This document shows positions 1 to 5,764 of a stretch of DNA of 6,006 nt, one piece after another; the stretch's first letter is position 1, and every line of letters begins with the position of its first letter. The position numbers were made by a program, and so were the translations under genes. The DNA comes from an uncultured Phycisphaerae bacterium. GTDB lineage: Bacteria; Planctomycetota; Phycisphaerae; Phycisphaerales; SM1A02. Under the pieces are notes generated by a model, which made no database searches, was not told the origin of the DNA, and saw only the letters and a program-made list of their open reading frames with translations. The stretch spans positions 1-6,006 of the forward strand of contig CALCOW010000265.1 in assembly GCA_937899935.1 (NCBI GenBank), written 5' to 3'.

Positions 1-340
1 TGCCGCTTTTTCCATCCAGCGCATCTTTGTAACGCAATGCCGCTTCAACCTGTGCTTGAAGATCAACTGCAATCCGACCAAGGACTGCTTTAAGATGATC
101 AAGGAGACCATCAGGGGTTACATTTCGAGGTCCGAAGAACCCAGGAAATATGAGCCACATAAAACGATCAAGAATTTGTAATACACGATCACGGTCTGGG
201 AGGCGCGGGCTAAAGAGATGCTCAGATGCAGTATCAGATCGGATGGATGCCTCAATTGAAACTGCAGCATCATTGATAGTCTCAACACAAACTGCCTGAT
301 GATCAATCACAGGCTGCTGATCTTTGGATGCGTCGCTCAT
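1..340 (-). CDS. cysE: Serine O-acetyltransferase, N-terminal part (runs off the left edge)
   Basis: This open frame begins at an ATG at 338-340 and reads 113 codons without a stop to the window edge. It matches the helical N-terminal domain of long-form serine O-acetyltransferases, which make O-acetylserine from serine and acetyl-CoA in the first committed step of cysteine synthesis in the cytoplasm. The supporting signature is LPDRDRVLQILDRF (residues 47-60) followed by IFPGFFG (64-70), equivalent to the LFPGYFG motif of that subgroup, then an amphipathic helical stretch (76-104). The first 45 residues are acidic and poorly conserved in character. The catalytic left-handed beta-helix lies outside the window, so activity cannot be judged. 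The start lies 33 bp after the stop of the glutamyltransferase-family gene, with only a weak AGG before the ATG, which suggests co-transcription. The family call is fairly secure from the motif; the symbol is a family-level assignment. Confidence 0.8.
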   Translation of the reverse strand, partial: MSDASKDQQPVIDHQAVCVETINDAAVSIEASIRSDTASEHLFSPRLPDRDRVLQILDRFMWLIFPGFFGPRNVTPDGLLDHLKAVLGRIAVDLQAQVEAALRYKDALDGKSG

Positions 341-373
341 ACTGCCTATGGTATCGGAGTTGAAGATTTTGTC

Positions 374-1888
374 CTATGAACCGCCTACAGCAACTCCACC
401 GGCTCGCCGAGGATCAGCTTTGGCCGTGAGCTGACCCTGAACCCCTCGCTGCGCCGCCTGAACGCAACCAAAGTACATGTGACGTGATTCAAAGGCTTGG
501 GTTTGACATTGAACCTCAGAAACATCAACTCCGGGCTCGTAAACAAGCAGCGGCAAATCATCTCTCATCCGCATATGACAGCGAGCCGACTCAACCGCCT
601 CATCAATACCTTGTGACTCGTCACCGTCGCCCAGCACTCGAGCCATCCATACACGAGCCAGTGAACTGACAATTCGCTGAGAGCCTGCAGAGCCAAGAGC
701 AAGCACAGATCCATCTTCACAACGAGCTACCACCGGTGACATGTTCGACATTATTCGCGTCCCAGGCTTGAGCTTTGATGGATCAGCATTCAACTCTTGT
801 TCACCCAACATATTGTTAAGCAGTATGCCGGTCTTAGGCACAATGACTCCCGCTGAATAACCACAAGATGATGTAATGGAAACACCGAGTCCATCAGAAT
901 CGACTGCAGAAACATGACTTGTTGAACTCGATTCTGAAATGGGTCGATCTTCAGACAAATCAGCGCCAGGCTGACCACGACCATATAACAGTGCATCCCG
1001 TTTTGAGAAGACGTCTTTCATCGCTTGGGCAAAGTAGGCAACCCCTTTGGAGTCAAACTCACTGTGAGGTGATTTATTGAGTTCAACAATAAGGCTTCGG
1101 AGTGCCTCTCCCCCAATGGCAGGCAATGGCGCTGTGGCAAGCTGCCAGTTACCCGATTTAGTTGTCTCGCAAGGCCGAACACCGACCTCGTACATAGAAA
1201 GATCTTCAGATGAAAGTAAGCCGCCGTTGTTTTTCATCCAATCAACAATCAACTTGCCTAGATCACCTTCATACAGTGCTTGAGCACCTTCATCTGCTAT
1301 GAGTTCAAAGGAAGCTGCCAAATCTGGCATCTTGATCAATGTTCCCACCGGATGTATGTCACCAGACTCATTCATACAAATGCGATGAGCATCAGGTGTC
1401 TGCGAAAAGATAATGTAAGCGCCAGCCTCATAGTACGTGTGCACTGATTCTGAAATAGCAAAGCCACCACTTGCCAAATCAATCGCTGGCTCAAAAAGCA
1501 CTGACCAGGGAATCTTGCCCCAACGCTGCCAGAGTTTCTCAGCAGCCAGCAAGGCGCCAGGAGTTGCAACCGCAGCCGCACCAACGCCTGTCTGAACTCC
1601 AACCCCGTAGGGTATGTTGATCACCTCGCCACCAGCATCTTTCATGCTAGCCGACGCTCGACCTGGAACCTCAGCAAAACCATCGAGACATACCGGCGCG
1701 GCCCCATCTGCCGGTGACCAGACGGTCATAAAGGCCCCGCTCCCAAGTGCGGTGTAACCAGGTTCACACACCCATGAGGCAAACACTGCCGCAAGCGCTG
1801 AATCAACAGCGTTGCCACCTGCATCCGCAATGGCAGCACCTGCAATGGCAGGAAGTTCCGCTTGGCTGGCTATCGCAACGCGTGTCAT
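374..1888 (-). CDS. Gamma-glutamyltransferase-family (Ntn-hydrolase) protein, divergent active site
   Basis: This protein of about 504 residues has the full gamma-glutamyltransferase architecture. The large-subunit start (AGGNAVDSALAAVFASWVCEP, then ALGSGAFM) leads to the self-processing site STSHVSAVD, whose Thr (residue 323) would be the N-terminal nucleophile after cleavage. The small subunit carries GILLNNMLGE, SNMSPV, LALGSAGSQRI and a C-terminal DPRRAGG. Family members autocleave and transfer or hydrolyse gamma-glutamyl groups, classically of glutathione. Several canonical donor-site residues differ. The Arg of the FRE motif is Ala (GFAEVPG), the Asn of the small-subunit TLN motif is Gly, the second Ser of SSMSP is Asn and the second Gly of PGGSR is Ser. 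No signal peptide is visible, so it is probably cytoplasmic. A GTG at 1906 would add six residues (MLHFGP). I prefer the ATG at 1888 because family-like sequence begins there; neither start has a clear ribosome-binding site. It lies 39 bp after the P-domain gene, probably in one operon. The family is confident; the substrate is unknown. Confidence 0.88.
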   Translation of the reverse strand: MTRVAIASQAELPAIAGAAIADAGGNAVDSALAAVFASWVCEPGYTALGSGAFMTVWSPADGAAPVCLDGFAEVPGRASASMKDAGGEVINIPYGVGVQTGVGAAAVATPGALLAAEKLWQRWGKIPWSVLFEPAIDLASGGFAISESVHTYYEAGAYIIFSQTPDAHRICMNESGDIHPVGTLIKMPDLAASFELIADEGAQALYEGDLGKLIVDWMKNNGGLLSSEDLSMYEVGVRPCETTKSGNWQLATAPLPAIGGEALRSLIVELNKSPHSEFDSKGVAYFAQAMKDVFSKRDALLYGRGQPGADLSEDRPISESSSTSHVSAVDSDGLGVSITSSCGYSAGVIVPKTGILLNNMLGEQELNADPSKLKPGTRIMSNMSPVVARCEDGSVLALGSAGSQRIVSSLARVWMARVLGDGDESQGIDEAVESARCHMRMRDDLPLLVYEPGVDVSEVQCQTQAFESRHMYFGCVQAAQRGVQGQLTAKADPRRAGGVAVGGS

Positions 1889-1927
1889 GGGCCCGAAGTG
1901 TAACACGCCAAGGTCGAGAGCTTTGAA

Positions 1928-2743
1928 CTATGAGCAAGAAAGGCCGAAGGCTACAAGCAAAATGCTGAAATCACCAATGTCCACGACCCCACTTCCATCA
2001 AGATCAAAGTCAACATTCTGTGAGCCAAAGGCGACAAGAAAAGCACTAAAATCAGCCACATCAACATGACCATTGCCATCGAAATCTGCCGGGCATTCTG
2101 CTGAATCACATTCGTCGGGTATTCCGTTGCTATCCATATCGACACTGATGCCAGTGGCAATATCAACATCATCAGCACTGCCATTGCCGTTGCAATCAGA
2201 TGCCCAAGAAATCTCGATCCAGGCCGAACTGAGAAGCCCCTCGTCGTACATACTGTCATCGGCAACGGTCAGACGCCAGGCGGAAGCCGCGCTCAGACCA
2301 TCGAAAACCTCCAGAGATTCAATCGGTTGAGCTTGTCCCGCAAGCACTGGAACTTCTGTGTTTGAGCAAATCTCGTGGGCACTGGTCAGCGCGTCTTTTA
2401 GCAACGTGACATCTATATCATCGCCACCGCAACCATACGGACCGGGAAAGCCAAGAAACTCTGATCCAGGTCGATCAAGCAATGCGATTGAAGTACCGCT
2501 ATCGAGATGTTGCAAGGTAACAACCAAGTCCCCTATCCAAGGATGTTCAACCACAAGCGACACGGTCACATCTGTGACAACGCAATCTTCTCGGCAGGCC
2601 ACTGGAGCCAGATCAAGCAAGACACCTGAAGCCATGCCATCAGGAATTGAAACAGCCGGAGACGCACAGTCAATTCCTGTCTCTGCCAAAAGAGAGTTCG
2701 ACAAGAGATAGGCCAAAGCCAAAGATAGAGCGGTCTTCCTCAT
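1928..2743 (-). CDS. Secreted P-domain protein with dockerin-like C-terminal repeats
   Basis: This exported protein of 271 residues has no recognisable catalytic domain. A signal peptide (MRKTALSLALAYLLSNSLLA, cleavage near residue 20) leads to a P/Homo B-type beta-sandwich (about 27-180). Its markers are HPWIGDLVVTLQHLDSGTSIALLDRPG, GCGGDDIDVTL, and a WRLTVADDSMYDEGLLSSAWIEI ending, cited here as key pieces only. Next comes a calcium-loop segment, DCNGNG...VDMDSNGIPDECD (183-213), then two dockerin-type-I-like loops, DFDGNGHVDVADF and DLDGSGVVDIGDF (220-267), each followed by LVAFG. P domains usually sit beside subtilisin-like or metalloprotease domains, and the Asp-rich tail is a common C-terminus in Phycisphaerales exported proteins, perhaps for surface anchoring. 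The start at 2743 is chosen over an upstream in-frame ATG at 2791 because it gives a clean signal peptide and an exact ATGA overlap with the hydrolase stop, implying translational coupling. A role as binding or anchoring partner of the hydrolase is inference. Confidence 0.85.
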   Translation of the reverse strand: MRKTALSLALAYLLSNSLLAETGIDCASPAVSIPDGMASGVLLDLAPVACREDCVVTDVTVSLVVEHPWIGDLVVTLQHLDSGTSIALLDRPGSEFLGFPGPYGCGGDDIDVTLLKDALTSAHEICSNTEVPVLAGQAQPIESLEVFDGLSAASAWRLTVADDSMYDEGLLSSAWIEISWASDCNGNGSADDVDIATGISVDMDSNGIPDECDSAECPADFDGNGHVDVADFSAFLVAFGSQNVDFDLDGSGVVDIGDFSILLVAFGLSCS

Positions 2744-4740
2744 CGGGCTGCACTCGCATTGAAATCTGCATTTCGACTGGGATCTGTACATTCAGGTGGT
2801 TCAACCATGCCACCGATATGGCACCAGCCTTCAAAATGACCGAGATTATTATCACCATCAATATGCCCAGACCAACTCTCTACGACGCCATCATCCGGAT
2901 CACTGAGCAGTAGATCAGAGGCGATGTGACAATAGTCATAGCTAAACCACTCATCGACAAATGATGAGGTACTCGTATACGTCTCTTGGCGAGCCCACGT
3001 CGGTATCCCGGCCAGCCATAAAGCGGCACCGTCATAAGTCATGTCAAAGTTCGTGCCACATTGAATACCAAACACCTCACCCAGAGCTGCAATTGCACCG
3101 GCAAGTGCCGTCCCTTGGAAGGGTGATCCAAGAGCTTGCACAAGCCGCTCCCCCTGAGCCCAATCAACACCACTCCAGTAATAGGTGTAGAGGTGTAAAG
3201 CAGCTGTTCCCCCTTGACTATGACCTAGTAAACCATATGACTTTGAACTAAGCCCTTGATTCCAGATTTCTATTGCAAATTGATCATGCGTACGATTGAC
3301 ACCGGGATCCCAAAAAATCTGTAGCTGCCCTGAATAATCAGATTGTTCAAAAGAGATGCCATCAGAGCAATAGCCGTGCATAAGCATCAGGTTATGTCCA
3401 CCAACAGCCCGGCTGGAATGATCTGAAAAATGACCAGCAAAACGAACCTTCCCCGGCTGCCCCATCAGTTGTTCGCGGGTGGGCGTTTCTTGAGCATCAA
3501 CACGACTGGCAACTTCCCATACAGCATCAGATACGTCCAGTGTCATCTCAGCCTGAATATCAAGTGGGACAAGTGAGTCTGGATCTTGGATCCGGATGTT
3601 CTTTAAGGAGAGCGTTGACTGTCCATCGAAACCAGAGAGCCAAGCTAGATCAAGTCGTAAACGGCGTATTGACTGGTCGTGACTACCCCGCTCTCGTGGC
3701 GTCATGCCTCCAGCCCAGCAAACAGGACTGGCCTCACCTGCGATAGACGTTGACCATAATTCTGCCGCTAACAGCACTTTCTCACGGGAACCATCCACAC
3801 CGATCAAGATCTGAAGATCGCCATCACTTCCGACCACCATTGAAGCGAAACCACTTAGTTTTTCATTGGGTTCTTCAACATGTATCAGATGTGTTGTGGT
3901 TCGTAGGAATGCGCGCCCGTCCGAAGCAATTGCCCTGACACTTAACATGACAGTCACATCACCGGCGCTCCGAAGATCTAGCGAAAACATTCCACTTTCG
4001 CCTACGGAATCAAGTCGTTCGTAATGACCATTCGCATGCCAAACATCTGCCCAACTTTCAACAATGGCAAGATCTAATCTCTGACGGTCTTGAGTCCGTA
4101 CCGTTTGACTATTGGTGTTCTGTGTGTTGTAGAACTGGGTATCAATTTGAACCTTCTGACCGACATGTAGAAGGTGATGATTCAGAGAAGCGTACATGCC
4201 AACTGGAACATCGTCATCAACCAAAACAACGGCAGCATGACGACCCGTTTGTTGGGAATTTGTCGTTAAATCTAAAGTGACTTGAGGACCCACCAGATCC
4301 GCCAAGGAAACACGGAGCGCATCAAGCGATGATCCCAGCGGACCTCCGTCACCCAAGACCGCCTCGCGTGCAGATAACAGATCGTGACGCTGCCCTTGCC
4401 CATCTATTAAATTGATCTTCCAAGTAGACAACTCTTTGCCCAAGACGACGATATCCGCTGCACCAGCAAGAGGAATCTGGCAGACTCCCTGATCACGTGA
4501 CCCTTTGCCCGCTTCAATCACCGTGGACAACATGCCATACTCAGACCAGGTCCCAGTGAATGCTGGATCAGGCAGCCGTAGCCTTCCACTCATAATGTCT
4601 TGCGGCGGCGCAGCTAACTGTTTTGCTGAGATCGAGATCTCTTGTCCAAACAAAACAGGTGATAGCATGATGGCTGAAACCATCGCTATACCACCCACCC
4701 GTGCCCGATGTAAGCCCCCCCATTGTCGCCAATGAATCAC
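2740..4740 (-). CDS. Secreted alpha/beta hydrolase (lipase-like) with N-terminal beta-rich region
   Basis: This is a large exported hydrolase of about 666 residues. An Arg-containing N-terminus followed by GGIAMVSAIMLSPVLFG (about 16-32) looks like a signal peptide. Residues 35-440 are beta-rich and contain at least one Ig-like sandwich candidate (DVPVGMYASLNHHLLHVGQKV onward). The C-terminal third is an alpha/beta hydrolase: HGYCSDG (455-461) near the oxyanion hole, GHSQGG with nucleophile Ser508, GSPFQGTALAG, DPDDGVV with likely acid Asp617, and NLGHFEG with likely base His635. The layout resembles secreted lipases and esterases; the substrate cannot be told. It also reminds me of exported proteins labelled 'conditioned medium factor' in myxobacteria and Lysobacter, but that is memory only. 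I chose the GTG at 4740 because GAGGTG sits just upstream; a GTG at 4746 lies inside that site, and an ATG at 4683 would remove the basic n-region. Its stop overlaps the next start (ATGA). Confidence 0.85.
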   Translation of the reverse strand: MIHWRQWGGLHRARVGGIAMVSAIMLSPVLFGQEISISAKQLAAPPQDIMSGRLRLPDPAFTGTWSEYGMLSTVIEAGKGSRDQGVCQIPLAGAADIVVLGKELSTWKINLIDGQGQRHDLLSAREAVLGDGGPLGSSLDALRVSLADLVGPQVTLDLTTNSQQTGRHAAVVLVDDDVPVGMYASLNHHLLHVGQKVQIDTQFYNTQNTNSQTVRTQDRQRLDLAIVESWADVWHANGHYERLDSVGESGMFSLDLRSAGDVTVMLSVRAIASDGRAFLRTTTHLIHVEEPNEKLSGFASMVVGSDGDLQILIGVDGSREKVLLAAELWSTSIAGEASPVCWAGGMTPRERGSHDQSIRRLRLDLAWLSGFDGQSTLSLKNIRIQDPDSLVPLDIQAEMTLDVSDAVWEVASRVDAQETPTREQLMGQPGKVRFAGHFSDHSSRAVGGHNLMLMHGYCSDGISFEQSDYSGQLQIFWDPGVNRTHDQFAIEIWNQGLSSKSYGLLGHSQGGTAALHLYTYYWSGVDWAQGERLVQALGSPFQGTALAGAIAALGEVFGIQCGTNFDMTYDGAALWLAGIPTWARQETYTSTSSFVDEWFSYDYCHIASDLLLSDPDDGVVESWSGHIDGDNNLGHFEGWCHIGGMVEPPECTDPSRNADFNASAAR

Positions 4741-4752
4741 ATACACCTCAAT
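4741..4752 (-). promoter_or_regulatory. Ribosome-binding site deciding the hydrolase start
   Basis: On the minus strand the sequence reads TTGAGGTGTAT directly before the GTG at 4740. GAGGTG matches the anti-Shine-Dalgarno complement over six bases and leaves about five bases between the GAGG core and the GTG. The alternative GTG at 4746 is part of this site, so it is the weaker candidate. Upstream, CTAGGTGAA and CTAGGTAAT form a small tandem near-repeat (about 4752-4772), giving three AGGT-type sites in a row. Confidence 0.45.
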
Positions 4753-4793
4753 TACCTAGTTCACCTAGCTCGCCTATCTTTACAGTCGTGCTA

Positions 4794-4823
4794 AGTATAC
4801 AACCCATCCTGAATTATATTCAA
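4794..4823 (-). promoter_or_regulatory. Candidate sigma70-type promoter for the four-gene operon
   Basis: Reading the minus strand, TTGAAT (4818-4823) and TATACT (4794-4799) are separated by 18 bases. They match the vegetative consensus at 4/6 and 5/6. Initiation near 4785 would give a leader of about 45 nt before the hydrolase GTG. A perfect TATAAT (4813-4818) overlaps the -35 box but has no good -35 of its own at normal spacing. The location, in the only sizeable gap upstream of the operon, supports the call; planctomycete promoters are not well defined, so this is tentative. Confidence 0.35.
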
Positions 4824-4836
4824 GACACAATCAGCC

Positions 4837-4849
4837 AATCATGATGATT
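4837..4849. promoter_or_regulatory. Inverted repeat AATCAT-G-ATGATT, possible operator
   Basis: This is a perfect 6-bp inverted repeat around a single central base. It lies 13 bp upstream of the candidate -35 box of the hydrolase promoter, a normal place for an activator or repressor dimer. No regulator gene lies in the window, and a 13-bp palindrome in AT-rich intergenic DNA can occur by chance. Confidence 0.2.
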
Positions 4850-4893
4850 CATTCTCAAGAGAGGCCCAATTTCCCTCAGTACAGCTCAACGAG

Positions 4894-4906
4894 GGTGGGT
4901 TCCACC
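4894..4906. other. Short hairpin in the intergenic region
   Basis: GGTGG-GTT-CCACC forms a 5-bp GC-rich stem with a three-base loop, downstream of the acetyltransferase gene and the repeat. Neither strand has a T-run after it, so it is not a convincing intrinsic terminator, although it is the best stem in the gap between this gene and the hydrolase operon. Apart from this hairpin, the promoter and the 85-bp repeat, I see nothing in 4741-5038. Confidence 0.2.
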
Positions 4907-4942
4907 AAAGATGTATAGCTCAGATCGATAACAGGCCTTCGA

Positions 4943-5027
4943 GCTAATATCGAAGCCACTTGTGCAAGAGTATGCGCATCCGATTGGACCAGGTCAGACG
5001 ACTCGGTCCCGCACCACCTGCGAGATA
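4943..5027. repeat. 85-bp direct repeat, copy A
   Basis: This copy is identical to copy B (5680-5764) at 81 of 85 positions in the same orientation, with an offset of 737 bp. The mismatches are at 4971, 4977, 5008 and 5019. Similarity stops sharply at both ends: on one side immediately after the stop codon of the embedded coding tail, on the other at the TAT codon. The two copies bracket the acetyltransferase gene. Confidence 0.93.
4944..5027 (-). pseudogene. Remnant 3' end of a second deacetylase-like gene copy
   Basis: These 28 codons (27 residues plus TAG) begin YLAGGAGPSRLTWSNR and end HKWLRY-stop. They match the last 27 residues of the partial gene at 5681-6006 except for three conservative changes (Ala to Gly and a Met/Ile swap at two sites). 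The frame extends back only a few codons (KPFD) before entering the acetyltransferase gene in another frame, so no start or upstream body remains. It lies 11 bp past the acetyltransferase stop. I read it as the severed tail of a paralogue or a duplicated gene end and do not expect it to be translated. Confidence 0.6.
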
Positions 5028-5038
5028 GTCAAAAGGCT

Positions 5039-5536
5039 TTAATCTTCGTCGTCGATTTTCAAGACTTTGGCAGGGATACCCACGGCTATAGCCGATTCTG
5101 GGATATCTTTGGTTACGACGGCGTTGGCACCAATCTGAGCGTGGTCACCAATTTTGACGCTGCGAATGATTTTTGCGCCGGCACCGATGTCGACATGACC
5201 ACCAATTTCGACGTGCCCGACGATGGTAACTTGCTGAAGTATTAAGCAGTTGGGCCCAATTTTTGCATCATCGTGGATCACGACGCCTTGGGGATGAACT
5301 AACATCAAACCTCCACCCAAGTTGCAGTTGAGTGGAATGTCGGTGCCTGCAACAACAGACCAAAACCGATGCCTTAGAACAGTGAATTTTGATCTGATTT
5401 TATTGATTGCCGAGGGGCGCGCCTTCAAGCGTTGATAGTCGCGAATCGTTTTAATCATTTTTCGGCTTGGGTCCCAGAAACAACGAGGCACTTCCCTCGA
5501 CCAATCTGGTTCTTGCGCGGACACTTTCACGCTCAT
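5039..5536 (-). CDS. Serine-acetyltransferase-like hexapeptide (left-handed beta-helix) acetyltransferase
   Basis: This is a compact acyl-CoA-dependent acetyltransferase of 165 residues. A short helical N-terminus (DPSRKMIKTIRDYQRL, then HRFWSVVAGTDIPLN) precedes a left-handed beta-helix of hexapeptide repeats (about 66-155): GGGLMLVHPQGVVI, AKIGPNCLILQQVTI, HVDIGAGAKI, VKIGDHAQIGANAVV, ending VGIPAKVL. Asp66 and His81 sit where the serine acetyltransferase catalytic Asp-His pair lies. The loop after QQVTI, usually a longer Gly/His-rich substrate loop, is shortened to VGHVEIGG, with His108 as the only nearby His. The long helical domain of true CysE is also absent. This short form is frequent in exopolysaccharide clusters, where it may acetylate a sugar or serine, in keeping with the deacetylase-like gene upstream. 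ATG 5536 has GGAG about 10 nt before it. The family is confident, the acceptor is not known. Confidence 0.87.
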   Translation of the reverse strand: MSVKVSAQEPDWSREVPRCFWDPSRKMIKTIRDYQRLKARPSAINKIRSKFTVLRHRFWSVVAGTDIPLNCNLGGGLMLVHPQGVVIHDDAKIGPNCLILQQVTIVGHVEIGGHVDIGAGAKIIRSVKIGDHAQIGANAVVTKDIPESAIAVGIPAKVLKIDDED

Positions 5537-5587
5537 TCCGTTTGCTCTCCAAGGACTAAAGACAGGCCTAGATTGAGATCAATAGCA

Positions 5588-5617
5588 AGTATACCCCTCT
5601 CTTCAGGCAAGGCACAA
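5588..5617 (-). promoter_or_regulatory. Candidate promoter for the acetyltransferase gene
   Basis: On the minus strand TTGTGC (5612-5617) and TATACT (5588-5593) lie 18 bases apart, giving a leader of about 45 nt before ATG 5536. The -10 is good (5/6) and the -35 poor (3/6). The same TATACT with an 18-base spacer occurs before the hydrolase operon. The remainder of the 5537-5680 gap holds a small CCAAA-GCCT-TTTGG stem (5650-5663) with no T-tail and nothing else I can name. Confidence 0.28.
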
Positions 5618-5679
5618 GAATCAACAAGCCAATCCCTATGGTTGCAGCCCCCAAAAGGCTTTGGCCAGGGATGCTCAAG

Positions 5680-5764
5680 GCTAATATCGAAGCCACTTGT
5701 GCAAGAGCATGCGTATCCGATTGGACCAGGTCAGACGACTCGGTGCCGCACCACCAGCGAGATA
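5680..5764. repeat. 85-bp direct repeat, copy B
   Basis: This is the partner of copy A (4943-5027). It forms the 3' end of the partial gene at 5681-6006, including its TAG stop, and is presumably the parental copy because here the reading frame continues upstream. Confidence 0.93.

Noticed and set aside
118..306. 62-residue open frame on the minus strand
   Set aside because: It overlaps the serine acetyltransferase N-terminal frame (1-340) out of phase. The latter has a clear family motif, so this is a shadow.
1951..2265. 104-residue minus-strand open frame rich in Met and Leu
   Set aside because: It is an out-of-frame reading of the P-domain/dockerin-like gene, whose Asp- and Gly-rich codons give hydrophobic residues in the shifted frame.
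2358..2711. 117-residue plus-strand open frame
   Set aside because: It is antisense to the P-domain gene, has Ser/Thr-rich low-complexity composition, and shows no domain or credible ribosome-binding site.
2740..2791. Possible frameshift fusing the hydrolase and the P-domain protein into one polypeptide
   Set aside because: The downstream protein has its own complete signal peptide starting at the ATGA overlap, so two separate exported proteins fit better than a broken fusion.
5030..5662. 11-bp match CAAAAGGCTTT at 5030-5040 and 5652-5662, flanking the acetyltransferase as possible target-site duplication
   Set aside because: Several 11-bp matches are expected by chance in 6 kb. The copies are not at equivalent positions relative to the 85-bp repeat, and no transposase or terminal inverted repeats are present.
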